Below are positions 55,547 through 63,934 of a DNA stretch of 64,000 nt, piece by piece (the stretch's first letter is position 1; every line of letters begins with the position of its first letter). Source of the stretch: Prosthecobacter debontii (GTDB lineage: Bacteria > Verrucomicrobiota > Verrucomicrobiia > Verrucomicrobiales > Verrucomicrobiaceae); contig NZ_FUYE01000011.1 in NCBI RefSeq assembly GCF_900167535.1, positions 62,001 through 126,000 on the forward strand, read 5' to 3'. A program made the translations under genes and the position numbers. The notes beneath the pieces are model-generated. The model saw only the letters and a list, made by a program, of their open reading frames with translations. It had not been told where the DNA came from and did not search any database.

Positions 55547-56242
55547 TTATTCCGAAGGCCCCAAGATGGCCTCGGCTCCATCGCCGCAGGCCTCCAGGAG
55601 GTCTTGCCAGGAGATTTGCAGGGAGGGCTCGCGCTCGGCGAGGTAGGCCAGGGTGGCATCGCGGATCTGCTCCATGGCCTCGGTCTTTTTTCGGGAGATG
55701 GTGCCCTCGTGACAGCCGCCCCAGAGCTGGCAGAGATCGCGCTGGCGCACCTCCTGTAGCAGGGAGAGGCGCAGGATGAGCAGGGCCTCGGCATCGGTCT
55801 GGGCCAGGGCGTGCAGGAGGGCGTCCTTCAGCAAATGGGCCAGGGGAGACTCCTGCGGGGCAGGGCGTTCATCGCGGGAGAGGTTTTCTAGAGGATCGGC
55901 GTCGCTGTCTTCGGAGGTCAGGTTGGTGGCAGGGACCATGCGGCGGTGTTTGCGCAGGTATTCCAGCCAGGCATTGGCGGCCATGGTGCGGACGAAGCCG
56001 ACCAGGGGCCCGCTGCCGGTGTAGGCGGCGAGTTTTTTTTGTGCCCACAGTTTTTCCATGACGATGCCGATCACCTCCTGGGCATCGGCATTGGTGGCCC
56101 CCGAGGCGAGCAGTTTGCTCAGCATCGCCGGTTTCAACTCCTGATCGAAGCGGCCCCAGGCGGTGCGGTCACCATCCAGGAGATCCTGGGCAAACTCGTA
56201 GTCGGCGGCTTGAAAGGGAGCAGACGCTGAAGCGGAACTCAT
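55547..56242 (-). CDS. ECF-like RNA polymerase sigma factor
   Basis: A 231-residue sigma-70-family protein, started at ATG 56242. Region 2 is visible as AQEVIGIVMEKLWAQ, then SGPLVGFVRTMAANAWLEYLRKHRR; region 4 as LLQEVRQRDLCQLWGGCHEGTISRKK, with the helix-turn-helix near the end. A C-terminal extension of about 40 residues (SLQISWQDLLEACGDG) is beyond the usual ECF boundary. It is followed by a candidate mini anti-sigma factor. It is divergent from an exported DPBB-like protein at 56393, a possible target of its own regulon. Confidence 0.88.
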   Translation of the reverse strand: MSSASASAPFQAADYEFAQDLLDGDRTAWGRFDQELKPAMLSKLLASGATNADAQEVIGIVMEKLWAQKKLAAYTGSGPLVGFVRTMAANAWLEYLRKHRRMVPATNLTSEDSDADPLENLSRDERPAPQESPLAHLLKDALLHALAQTDAEALLILRLSLLQEVRQRDLCQLWGGCHEGTISRKKTEAMEQIRDATLAYLAEREPSLQISWQDLLEACGDGAEAILGPSE

Positions 56243-56392
56243 GGTCGCATGTTTACGCGGAAGGGCTGGAAACTGCACCTGAAAATGCCGCCGGAAGGCG
56301 CGGAAAATACGTTTCGAATGAACACTTTGTTTTTGGGATTGCCTAAGATGGGGATTTTCGGTTATCCTAGTCCCCCACGTTTTAAAGAAAGC
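56243..56392. promoter_or_regulatory. Divergent promoter region between sigma factor and exported protein
   Basis: About 150 bases between outward-facing starts. Because one gene encodes a sigma factor, autoregulation from this spacer is plausible. No clear consensus promoter by eye. Confidence 0.4.
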
Positions 56393-57286
56393 ATGCTAGC
56401 TGCCCCCCCACGACGCTCCATGGTCTTTCTGCTGATGCTCGCATCAGCGGCCGCTTCGGCGATGGCTCAATCGATGTCCACGGTCAGCACTTCCAGCAGT
56501 GCCGCTGCAGCTCCGCAGGGCATTACTGTGCCACGGGTCAATTCGCCGACGATGCCGCGGCTAGGTTATTCCAAGTATCCCTGGAAGACGGACATCATGG
56601 CCACGGTCTTTTGGGTGGGGGAAACGCCGACGGAGAATAATCCGACGCCAAACAACAAAAGCAGTTGGGACCCTGAGTGGGAGAAGAACTTTGGGGGCTT
56701 TGATGATCCCGATCCGCTGAAGCGCAACAACGCGAACTACTGCCCGCAGGGATTCACGCCGCAGCTCAATCCTTTCTACATCGCGCTGCCTTACAACGAC
56801 TGCCTGGACTACTCCACGCATAAACCGGAGGCCTCCAAGATCATCCCGTGGTTCAAGCAGCGCTTTACCCGCGCGGGTAAAACCGTGCTGCGTGGCACCT
56901 GGGTAGCCATCCGCTTTGGCAACCGCGTCTGCTATGCGCAGTGGGAAGACTGCGGGCCTTTCGTGACGGATGACCATGAGTATGTCTTCGGCAATGCCCG
57001 ACCCAAGAACACGAGCAACCGAGGGGCGGGCATCGATGTCAGCCCGGCCGTGCGTGATTACCTGGGCATGGGCAGCAGCGGCAAGTGCGACTGGCGCTTT
57101 GTGGATGTGAACGAGATCCCTCCAGGTCCCTGGCGTTCCTTGGGCAATAACAACCACTTCGTGCGGGCTCAGATCCAACAGCAGTCCCAGCAGCGCAGTG
57201 ATGTGGCTTCTCGCCTGGAAGAACTGAAGAAAGCTCGCGATGCCTACTTCAAGCAGAACGGCAATTCGGACCTACGGGTGCGCTAA
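56393..57286 (+). CDS. Exported hypothetical protein with possible double-psi beta-barrel domain
   Basis: A 297-residue secreted protein, started at ATG 56393, whose signal peptide (SMVFLLMLASAAASAMAQ) follows directly. Residues about 160-235, with GTWVAIRFGNRVCYAQWEDCGPF and GAGIDVSPAVRDYLG, resemble an RlpA/DPBB-like fold including a conserved Cys pair and Asp. A C-terminal coiled coil ends it (about 255-297). Similar proteins occur in Planctomycetes and Verrucomicrobia; a role in peptidoglycan or polysaccharide handling is a guess. It is divergent from the sigma factor gene. Confidence 0.7.
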   Translation: MLAAPPRRSMVFLLMLASAAASAMAQSMSTVSTSSSAAAAPQGITVPRVNSPTMPRLGYSKYPWKTDIMATVFWVGETPTENNPTPNNKSSWDPEWEKNFGGFDDPDPLKRNNANYCPQGFTPQLNPFYIALPYNDCLDYSTHKPEASKIIPWFKQRFTRAGKTVLRGTWVAIRFGNRVCYAQWEDCGPFVTDDHEYVFGNARPKNTSNRGAGIDVSPAVRDYLGMGSSGKCDWRFVDVNEIPPGPWRSLGNNNHFVRAQIQQQSQQRSDVASRLEELKKARDAYFKQNGNSDLRVR

Positions 57287-58573
57287 CTAGCTAATGCTGG
57301 TAGGACCGTGCTTCGGCACGCCGAGCCTTTGAGCCGAGTAGATGCCTGAGGGACCGCTGAAAAAGTAGGCCACAAAACAGGCGACTCCGAAATAGACCGC
57401 ATAGTGAGCCCCGAAGAGCTCGATGCCCATGAGCGTGCAGGCCAGTGGGGTATTGGCTGCACCGGCGAAGACGGCGATGAAACCCAGGGCGGCGAAAAGG
57501 GCTACGGGTTCATGCAGCAGGAGCGCTAGAGCGTGGCCGAGGGTGGAGCCGATGAAGAAGAGGGGTGTGACCTCACCGCCTTTGAAGCCACTGCCGACGG
57601 TGAGGGTGGTGAAGAGGGTCTTCCAAAGCCAGCTCCAAGGGGTGGCCCCTCCCGGCTCAAAGGAGGAGACGATGCTGACGCCACCGGGCGTCGAAGCTTC
57701 CACCCCGAGGCCCAGGTAATCCCGGGAACCGAGCAGATGAACCATCAGAATCACCACCAGACCGCCGACGAAGGGCCGCAGCGGCGGGTAGGCGACCCAG
57801 CGCTTCAGCGTCCGCTGAATGCCATGCGCCAGGGTGGCGAAAAACCGCGCCATGAGGCCGAAGGCCATCGCGGCTAGAGCCACCTTCAGCAGGAGCAGCC
57901 ACTCAATCGGAGCTCGCAGGCCTGCATCGGGGCTGACCTCCAGATGGTAAGTGGTGTGATGGATGCCCCAGGCGGTGCAGACGGCATCCCCGACAACGCT
58001 GGCCACCAGCACTGGCACCAGGGCCTGGTAGTTCACGCGACCGATGATGAGCACCTCCATGGCAAAGATGGCTCCCGTGAGCGGAGTGCCGAAGACGGCG
58101 CCAAACCCGGATGCGATACCACAGAGCAGCAGGATCTTCACCTGCTCAGGACCCAGGCGAAACCAACGTGCGAGCAGATGAGCCAGGCCGCCGCCCATCT
58201 GCACAGCGGTGCCCTCGCGGCCGGCAGAGCCGCCAAAGAGATGGGTGACCCAGGTGCCCAGAAGCACTAGCGGGGCCATGCGTGCAGGCACACCGCCTCC
58301 TGGCTCATGGATTTCATCAATGATCAGGTTGTTCCCCCGCTCCGAGTTTTTGCCAAAGTGATGATACAGCCAACCCACGGCCAGACCCGCCACTGGCAAG
58401 CCCCACAGCAGGGCAGGGTGGGCGGCATGCGTTTGAGTCATGCGATCCAGCACCCACAGGAACAGCGCCACCGCTGAGCCCACGACTCCCGCCACCGGCA
58501 GAGCCAGCAGGGTCCAGCGCAGCAGCTGAGCGAGACCGCTGAGATGCGTGTGGAGATTCAGGAGGCGCTTCAT
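57287..58573 (-). CDS. CLC family ion antiporter, probable fluoride/proton type
   Basis: A 428-residue membrane protein of the CLC superfamily with about ten helices. The motifs GSAGREGTAVQMG and GFKGGEVTPLFFIG, and GNNLIIDEIHEP where chloride-type CLCs have GSGIP, match the CLC-F subgroup that exports fluoride in exchange for protons, in the variant with Asn near the central site. The proton-coupling Glu is in GREGT. No fluoride riboswitch was recognised upstream. It is divergent from a sulfatase gene, with an 84-base spacer. Chloride transport cannot be excluded. Confidence 0.85.
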   Translation of the reverse strand: MKRLLNLHTHLSGLAQLLRWTLLALPVAGVVGSAVALFLWVLDRMTQTHAAHPALLWGLPVAGLAVGWLYHHFGKNSERGNNLIIDEIHEPGGGVPARMAPLVLLGTWVTHLFGGSAGREGTAVQMGGGLAHLLARWFRLGPEQVKILLLCGIASGFGAVFGTPLTGAIFAMEVLIIGRVNYQALVPVLVASVVGDAVCTAWGIHHTTYHLEVSPDAGLRAPIEWLLLLKVALAAMAFGLMARFFATLAHGIQRTLKRWVAYPPLRPFVGGLVVILMVHLLGSRDYLGLGVEASTPGGVSIVSSFEPGGATPWSWLWKTLFTTLTVGSGFKGGEVTPLFFIGSTLGHALALLLHEPVALFAALGFIAVFAGAANTPLACTLMGIELFGAHYAVYFGVACFVAYFFSGPSGIYSAQRLGVPKHGPTSIS

Positions 58574-58657
58574 GAGGGCTCAACTTGGCGGGAAGCACGT
58601 CTCCGTCCAGCTTCGATCTTTGCTGTGAGATGCCGCCCGCACCTGCGTTGTCATGAG

Positions 58658-60136
58658 ATGCTGCTGAAAAGCTTCTTCGCTCTCCTGACACTCACCTCCG
58701 TTGCCTTAGCGGCAGACTCCCGGCCTAACATTGTGTTCTTCCTCGTGGATGATCTGGGGCAAAGGGACATCGGCTGTTATGGCAGCACGTTTTACGAGAC
58801 GCCGAATGTGGATCGCCTCGCCAAAGAAGGTGCGCGTTTCACCGATGCTTATGCGGCCTGCCCTGTCTGCTCACCCACGCGTGCCGCCGTGCAGACGGGG
58901 CGTTGGCCCCAGCGCACCGGCATCACGGATTACATCGGGGCACCGATGAAACCGGGGCTCTGGACCCGCAATACCAAGCTCCTGCCCGCGTCTTACAGCG
59001 ACCGCCTCGCGCATGAGGAAGTGACGATGGCGGAGATGCTGAAGGCCGCAGGCTACGCCACCTTCTTCGCAGGTAAGTGGCATCTCGGGCCGGAGGGTTG
59101 GTGGCCGGAGAACCAGGGTTATGACCACAACCTCGGCGGTGTGGATCGCGGGGGTCCTTACGGTCGGGGCAAATACTTCGTGCCCTATGACAATCCCCGC
59201 CTGCCAGATGGCCCCGAGGGCGAGCATCTGCCGGACCGCCTGGCGACCGAGGCCAACAAGTTCATCGAGGCGAGCAAGGACAAGCCCTTCTTTGCTTTCT
59301 TCTCCTTTTACTCCGTCCACACACCCCTTCAGTCCCGGCCTGATCTGGAGAAGAAGTATGAGGAAAAGCGCAACCGTTTGGGCTTGAAAGCCGAGTGGGG
59401 CAAGGAAGACACCCGCGAGGTGCGATTGGTGCAAGAGCTCCCGGTTTATGCTGGCATGGTGGAGGCCATGGACCTCGCCGTGGGCAAGGTGTTGGCCAAA
59501 TTGGATGAACTGGGCTTGGCCGAGAACACCCTCGTCATCTTCACCTCCGATAACGGTGGTCTCTCCACCAGCGAGGGTTCCCCCACCTCCAACCTGCCTC
59601 TGCGTGGAGGTAAAGGCTGGATGTATGAGGGGGGAATCCGCGAGCCTTTGGTGATCCGTTGGCCTGCGGTGGTGAAACCCGGCCGCGTGGTGGATACCCC
59701 CGTGAGCAGCCCCGACTACTTCGCCACGGCGATGGAGCTGGCCCAGGGGAAAACCACTTCTCAGGTCGATGGCTTGAGCCTGCTCCCCGTGCTGCGTGGC
59801 GGTTCCCTGCCTGAGCGCCCCCTCTACTGGCACTACCCCCATTACGGTAACCAAGGCGGTGCTCCTGGTGCCGCCGTGCGCGAGGGGGACTGGAAGCTGA
59901 TCGAATGGTATGAGGACGGCAAACGCGAGTTGTTTAACCTGCGCGAGGACATCGGTGAGACAGACGATGTCGCCCGAGCTCACCCTGACAAAGTGGCTGC
60001 TCTGGCGGCCAAGCTGGAGGCCTGGCGCAAGGATGTGGGTGCTCTGATGCCCACTCCCAACCTCGCCTATGACCCCGCGAAGCCAAGTGGCCGCCTCCCC
60101 GGTGCAGGGCAGGCGAAGAAGAAAAAGAAGAAGTGA
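58658..60136 (+). CDS. Cys-type sulfatase
   Basis: A 492-residue secreted arylsulfatase-family enzyme, started at ATG 58658, giving a clean signal peptide (SFFALLTLTSVALAA). Near the N-terminus, FFLVDDLGQRD provides metal-binding Asp residues; CSPTRAAVQTGR is the signature whose Cys is converted to formylglycine; TGITDYIGA and later FTSDNGG complete the site. It desulfates a sulfated sugar or ester in the periplasm. The long frame upstream to 58544 overlaps the CLC start and is not part of the gene. A Lys-rich end (KKKKKK) is notable. No maturase gene is in the window. Confidence 0.92.
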   Translation: MLLKSFFALLTLTSVALAADSRPNIVFFLVDDLGQRDIGCYGSTFYETPNVDRLAKEGARFTDAYAACPVCSPTRAAVQTGRWPQRTGITDYIGAPMKPGLWTRNTKLLPASYSDRLAHEEVTMAEMLKAAGYATFFAGKWHLGPEGWWPENQGYDHNLGGVDRGGPYGRGKYFVPYDNPRLPDGPEGEHLPDRLATEANKFIEASKDKPFFAFFSFYSVHTPLQSRPDLEKKYEEKRNRLGLKAEWGKEDTREVRLVQELPVYAGMVEAMDLAVGKVLAKLDELGLAENTLVIFTSDNGGLSTSEGSPTSNLPLRGGKGWMYEGGIREPLVIRWPAVVKPGRVVDTPVSSPDYFATAMELAQGKTTSQVDGLSLLPVLRGGSLPERPLYWHYPHYGNQGGAPGAAVREGDWKLIEWYEDGKRELFNLREDIGETDDVARAHPDKVAALAAKLEAWRKDVGALMPTPNLAYDPAKPSGRLPGAGQAKKKKKK

Positions 60137-60560
60137 GGGGAGCGCGCGGTAGCGTCCCGGAGTGCGGTGGTCCCGCACGCGGGACGGGGCCATCGGCTTC
60201 GGCGACACCGCTATTGAGTCAGGCCATGGCTTGTTGTGTTACGGGATCCACTCAGCCGAAGTCGTGACCGAGCCTGCAGAGGGCTCCTTTTGCGTGAGCT
60301 CCACGCTTTGGCTAGAGCGGTGTCGTCGAGGCAAGGTCGTTGCCCTTGCCTCTCTGCCACCGCCTCCGGGACGCTTCGCGACCTCATCGCGTCTCAGTTT
60401 GGCCGCACCGCGCGTCTGCTTGGCCACTCCACGGGACGTGGGAAAACGATGAAGCCGTGCGGGGGAAGCCTAAAATCAGGCAAAACGCCCGATTTTGGTG
60501 AGGTGTTGAGACGCGGACCCTCTTCTTGAGATGGGTGCAGGAAGTCGGACAAACCCAGGC
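60137..60560. repeat. Repeat-rich gene-free spacer with three palindromes
   Basis: Three structures: a two-part hairpin at 60154-60185 (GTCCCG with CGGGAC and GTGCGG with CCGCAC); CGACACCGCT (60203-60212) inverted as AGCGGTGTCG (60316-60325); and GAGGCAAGG with CCTTGCCTC (60328-60352, nine perfect pairs). ORFs in this spacer lack family features. It may be a dispersed repeat or the terminator region of the sulfatase. Confidence 0.5.
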
Positions 60561-61208
60561 TCATCGCCGGGCGATCATGCGGTAAGCACCGAGGAGCGTT
60601 TCCTGGACGGTGACCTCCCAGTCCTCTCCAAGACCGAGTTGGTCGGGGAGTTCCTGCCCACGGAAGCCGGCGCGAATGCTGACCTGCATGTCGTAGCGGG
60701 TGACGTGGTTCAGCTCGGCAATGCTGCAAAAGAGCCGACCCGAGAGCGTATGGAGCCACCGGCGGGCAGGTTCGGCCGCCAAAATGAGGCGGGTCTGCGG
60801 GGGAATCCGCTGACCGAGCGTCCGGAGTTGGTCGGGCTGGAAGTGGTGCAGGAAGAGATTGGCGATCAGCACCTCTGAAGGCGGCAGGGTTTGCACAAAG
60901 AGATCTCCCTGAGTCCACCCCGCATCGGAAGACCAGTCCGCCGGACGTGGGGCTAGATCGAAGGCATGCAGGGCCGAGGTGGGGCAGACGCCCCGGCAGG
61001 CGAGTTTCTGCGAGAGGGCACCATCGCCAGCACCGATCTCGGTGATATGCCAGCCTGGCTGGGTAAAGCGCAGTAGAGTGCGGCTGATCCAGCCGTGATT
61101 CCCCATGATGCCATTGACCAGAAGGAGGTCATCCCGCCCACGAATGGCGTCGGGATGATCTGGCGGCAGGGTTTCTAAAATCTCCGGCTGGACGCTGCGC
61201 TGCTGCAT
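60561..61208 (-). CDS. Class I SAM-dependent methyltransferase
   Basis: A 215-residue protein with motif I ITEIGAGDGALSQKLA (residues about 55-70), the motif II/III acidic end in DLAPRP, and LIANLFLHHF as motif IV. The N-terminus carries DHPDAIRGRDDLLLVNGIMGN, matching a subset of Verrucomicrobia methyltransferases whose substrate is unknown. No signal peptide. It is the last gene of a minus-strand run (63852 down to 60561), 18 bases after the coiled-coil gene. Confidence 0.85.
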   Translation of the reverse strand: MQQRSVQPEILETLPPDHPDAIRGRDDLLLVNGIMGNHGWISRTLLRFTQPGWHITEIGAGDGALSQKLACRGVCPTSALHAFDLAPRPADWSSDAGWTQGDLFVQTLPPSEVLIANLFLHHFQPDQLRTLGQRIPPQTRLILAAEPARRWLHTLSGRLFCSIAELNHVTRYDMQVSIRAGFRGQELPDQLGLGEDWEVTVQETLLGAYRMIARR

Positions 61209-61226
61209 GGACGAATCCTAGCACGC

Positions 61227-62210
61227 TCACTTGTTGGCGCCACGCAGGATCATCTTGGACATCTCGATTCCTGACTTGGCCATGGTTTGTGTCTGGGTCA
61301 GGTAGTTCTGCAGGGTGAGTTGCTGGGCGGGGGTGAGGAAGGACTGGGCACGCTCGGCGACGATGCGGTTATTGGTCTCAATCTGCTGGAGTTGCTGGGC
61401 GATGACATCGTCGGTGAGGCGATTGGGGTCGGTGCCGGTTTGGTCATTGAGACCGCCCACAGAGCTGGGGCTCATGCGCACCTCGGCCATGAGGTCGATG
61501 AGCTGCTGCTCCTGTTGCTGGGAGAGCGGCTCAGAGGAGGCTTCGAAAAGGCCGCGCCCGACGCTGTTGAACTGCGTGCGCTCGGTCTTGGTGTTTTCCC
61601 AATGGGCGAAGGTATTCCAGTCATTTTCGTCGTTGAGGAACTGCTTGATGGTGGCCTCATAGACGGAGTGCTGATTCCTCGCTTCCTCAATGAGCTGCTG
61701 GCGGCGTTCTGGCGACAAGTTCGGGTCCAGGAGTTGGACGTTGTAGTCTGTGAACACCTTCTGGCGTGCCGTGAGCAGGTTTTTGAGGTGGGCGCGCTCC
61801 TCAGGGGTGAGGCGGAGCTGCTCGAAAAGCTGCGCGTAACCCACCTCAATCTGGGCGGCCTGCTGCTGGTCAATGACCGCGCGCATGGCGGGGGTGCTGT
61901 AGAGCTGGCTGAGGTTCTGCTTCTCCGACGAGGTGGTGGCGAGGGTGGAGTTAGCCGTCTGGCTCAGGGCCAGATTCCCCCCTGGGGTGATGTTGGCGGT
62001 GTGCCGGGTTGATTCTTTAGCAAGGTCGGCCTTGAGCTGAGCAATGGTCTGGCGTGCTTCTTTGAGATCGGACTCCAGCTTGACCAAACGGGGGTCCACT
62101 GACGGAGGGGAGGCTAAAAGCCAAGCGACAGCACCGATGGAAACGATGCTGACGGCTCCGAGAATGGGGATGACGATGTTTTTCATGAAAAAAAGGAGGC
62201 TGCTTGCCAT
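61227..62210 (-). CDS. Membrane-anchored coiled-coil protein, hypothetical
   Basis: A 327-residue protein. A strong Shine-Dalgarno (AAGGAG, six to eight bases before) selects ATG 62210 over the upstream ATG 62231 and the downstream ATG 62186. One N-terminal membrane segment (IVIPILGAVSIVSIGAVAWLL) is followed by a coiled coil (LESDLKEARQTIAQLK), then a Gln-rich helical domain with RLTPEERAHLKNLLTARQ and FLTPAQQLTLQNYL, which recalls the LTxxQ motif region of Spy/CpxP-like periplasmic chaperones. No family recognised with certainty. It sits between the hydrolase and methyltransferase genes in one run. Confidence 0.7.
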   Translation of the reverse strand: MASSLLFFMKNIVIPILGAVSIVSIGAVAWLLASPPSVDPRLVKLESDLKEARQTIAQLKADLAKESTRHTANITPGGNLALSQTANSTLATTSSEKQNLSQLYSTPAMRAVIDQQQAAQIEVGYAQLFEQLRLTPEERAHLKNLLTARQKVFTDYNVQLLDPNLSPERRQQLIEEARNQHSVYEATIKQFLNDENDWNTFAHWENTKTERTQFNSVGRGLFEASSEPLSQQQEQQLIDLMAEVRMSPSSVGGLNDQTGTDPNRLTDDVIAQQLQQIETNNRIVAERAQSFLTPAQQLTLQNYLTQTQTMAKSGIEMSKMILRGANK

Positions 62211-62281
62211 CACAGTCTCCTTTTTACCCATCGGCGTTCATTTTGACCAGCCGAAAATGAATACATTGTCATCACATCCAC

Positions 62282-63289
62282 CTACTTCGCCGAGGGAGCT
62301 TTCAACTTCTCGATGAGGTAATCGTCGATCTGCGGATGCTTCACGTTCGGGGCTCCTGGATACACCAACTCGCAAGGAACGCCGACTTCCTGGCATTTTT
62401 CCTGGAGCTTCACCCCGAAGTTGGAGGTGTGCGTGGGGTCCTTCTGATCCTGACCGAGGGCTGGTGGCGTGGAGTAGGTGAGATAGACGGGGCTATCGTC
62501 CACAGTGACGTTGGCGTAGGGGGAGTATTCCTGAATCCAAGGAAGCACCCGCTCGCGGTCGGCCAGGAAGAGATTGAATTGGGAGTCGCGTTGCTTGGGA
62601 TCACCCGCTTTAGCCAGGAATCCGAAGGCATGACCCCCGTAGCGGCTGTTGGGCGTCCACTCCTTCATCTGCTGGGGGTCCAGGGTGGTTTGAGCCCCAG
62701 CAACAGCGGCGCACCAGAGGCGGGTGGATTCATGGGCGATCGGGTCGCTGCTTTTCGGATCGGCGAGGTCGTTGTGGAAAGCCAGCCACAGACTGGAGCA
62801 GGCCCCGGCGGAGCCGCCGGTGGCGCCGATGCGCTCTTTGTCGAGGTTCCACTCGGCGGCCTTGCTGCGGATGAACTGGAGCGCGCGGGCCGCGTCTTCC
62901 AGGGGGGCTTTGACCGGGGGCATGATTCCCGCCTCATGGGCCTGGGAGACGTAGCGGTAGTTGATGGAAACGACGGAGATCCCTTTGGCGAGATACTTGT
63001 CCACGTTGCTGACGCGGCCTTTGTCCCCATTCATCCACCCGCCGCCGTGGATATTGAAAACCACCGGAGTAGGCTGGTCCGACTTGGCCTGCCAGAAGTC
63101 CAGCACCTGCCGCTCGTGAGTGCCATAGGACACATTGGCCTGGGTCGGTGTCGGGAGCTTGGGAGCTGCGGGTTTGCTTGCTTCAGGCTTGGCCGCCTTA
63201 GGTTTGGCGGGCTTGGTGGCGGTATCCGCAGCGAAAAGCGAACTGCCGATCAGGCTGACGGCACAGAGGGTGAGGTAGGTCGGACGCAT
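62282..63289 (-). CDS. Secreted alpha/beta hydrolase, esterase-like
   Basis: A 335-residue protein, started at ATG 63289 where the signal peptide PTYLTLCAVSLIGSSLFAA begins. A Lys/Ala/Pro-rich linker precedes the hydrolase domain. HGGGWMNGDKG is the oxyanion region, GGSAGACSSLWLAF has the nucleophile Ser, and VKHPQIDDYLIEKL near the end probably holds the catalytic His. It is paralogous to the window-truncated gene at 1-993 but without the EF-hand segment. Family: BD-FAE/carboxylesterase-like. Substrate unknown; acylated polysaccharide is possible. Confidence 0.87.
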   Translation of the reverse strand: MRPTYLTLCAVSLIGSSLFAADTATKPAKPKAAKPEASKPAAPKLPTPTQANVSYGTHERQVLDFWQAKSDQPTPVVFNIHGGGWMNGDKGRVSNVDKYLAKGISVVSINYRYVSQAHEAGIMPPVKAPLEDAARALQFIRSKAAEWNLDKERIGATGGSAGACSSLWLAFHNDLADPKSSDPIAHESTRLWCAAVAGAQTTLDPQQMKEWTPNSRYGGHAFGFLAKAGDPKQRDSQFNLFLADRERVLPWIQEYSPYANVTVDDSPVYLTYSTPPALGQDQKDPTHTSNFGVKLQEKCQEVGVPCELVYPGAPNVKHPQIDDYLIEKLKAPSAK

Positions 63290-63345
63290 GGTGGTAAAGC
63301 CGTTTTGAAACGACTCTCGGCCACCGATGTTTCCAGCAATCCCGC

Positions 63346-63852
63346 TCAGGGCTGCCAATTGCCGTCTAGCACGCCTTTGTCGGTGACCGTGTATTTGTCC
63401 CCGGCACGGGTGACGGTCCAGGTGCGGCGCTGGAAGTGCTTTTTGTAAGACCAGCCAGCCTCATACTCCCAGGAGTCAGGTCCGGTGGATTTCATCAGAC
63501 GAACCTGAATGACGTAGGCGGCGATGCGCTGTTCTGGGTCCACGATGATGTTGTCTGGCTGCTGAGTGGTCAGCACGCTGGCACTGATGAGGCGCAGGTT
63601 GAGATCGGCAAAGCGCTCCAGAAAGGGCACACTCGCAGGGGTGTAGTCACGGTTCGGGACGATCTCCCCCAGGGAAATGGAGTAGCTCTTCGGCACGCCG
63701 GGGTTCGGATCAGGCAGGGTGCGCAGCATTTCACGGACCAGCGCCTCTGTCGCATCGGTTTCGTAACGGCTCAGTCTCGTGCCTTCACGATCCACCGGCC
63801 CACAGGCGGCGAGGGAGAGCAGGCAGAGGCAGGAGAAAAGGCGGCGGGTCAT
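63346..63852 (-). CDS. Predicted lipoprotein, hypothetical
   Basis: A 168-residue protein with lipobox LSLAAC at Cys17. The mature part is about 150 residues with no named family; it has a beta-rich C-terminal half ([42 protein letters not shown]) and an acidic N-terminal helix. It leads the minus-strand run 63852-60561, 56 bases before the esterase gene, and may be an envelope partner. It is divergent from hflX. Confidence 0.8.
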
Positions 63853-63934
63853 GGAATGTGTTCTGTGGCATGAAATACGGTGCGGAGCAACTGGCTGTGC
63901 TTGGCAAGCGCCTGCACTCCGCTATAGGTGGACG
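63853..63934. promoter_or_regulatory. Divergent promoter region before hflX
   Basis: Eighty-two bases between outward-facing starts of the lipoprotein and hflX. An AGGTGG stretch just before ATG 63935 may serve as ribosome binding site. Confidence 0.35.

Noticed and set aside
58871-60208. 445-codon antisense frame over the sulfatase
   Set aside because: The sulfatase signature is on the plus strand in an unbroken frame; the antisense has no recognisable domain.
60162-60529. Two overlapping plus-strand ORFs of 96 and 97 codons
   Set aside because: They run through the palindrome-rich spacer and are Ser/Arg-rich without motifs.
62336-63448. 370-codon antisense frame over the esterase
   Set aside because: The minus strand carries the hydrolase motifs; the plus frame has none.
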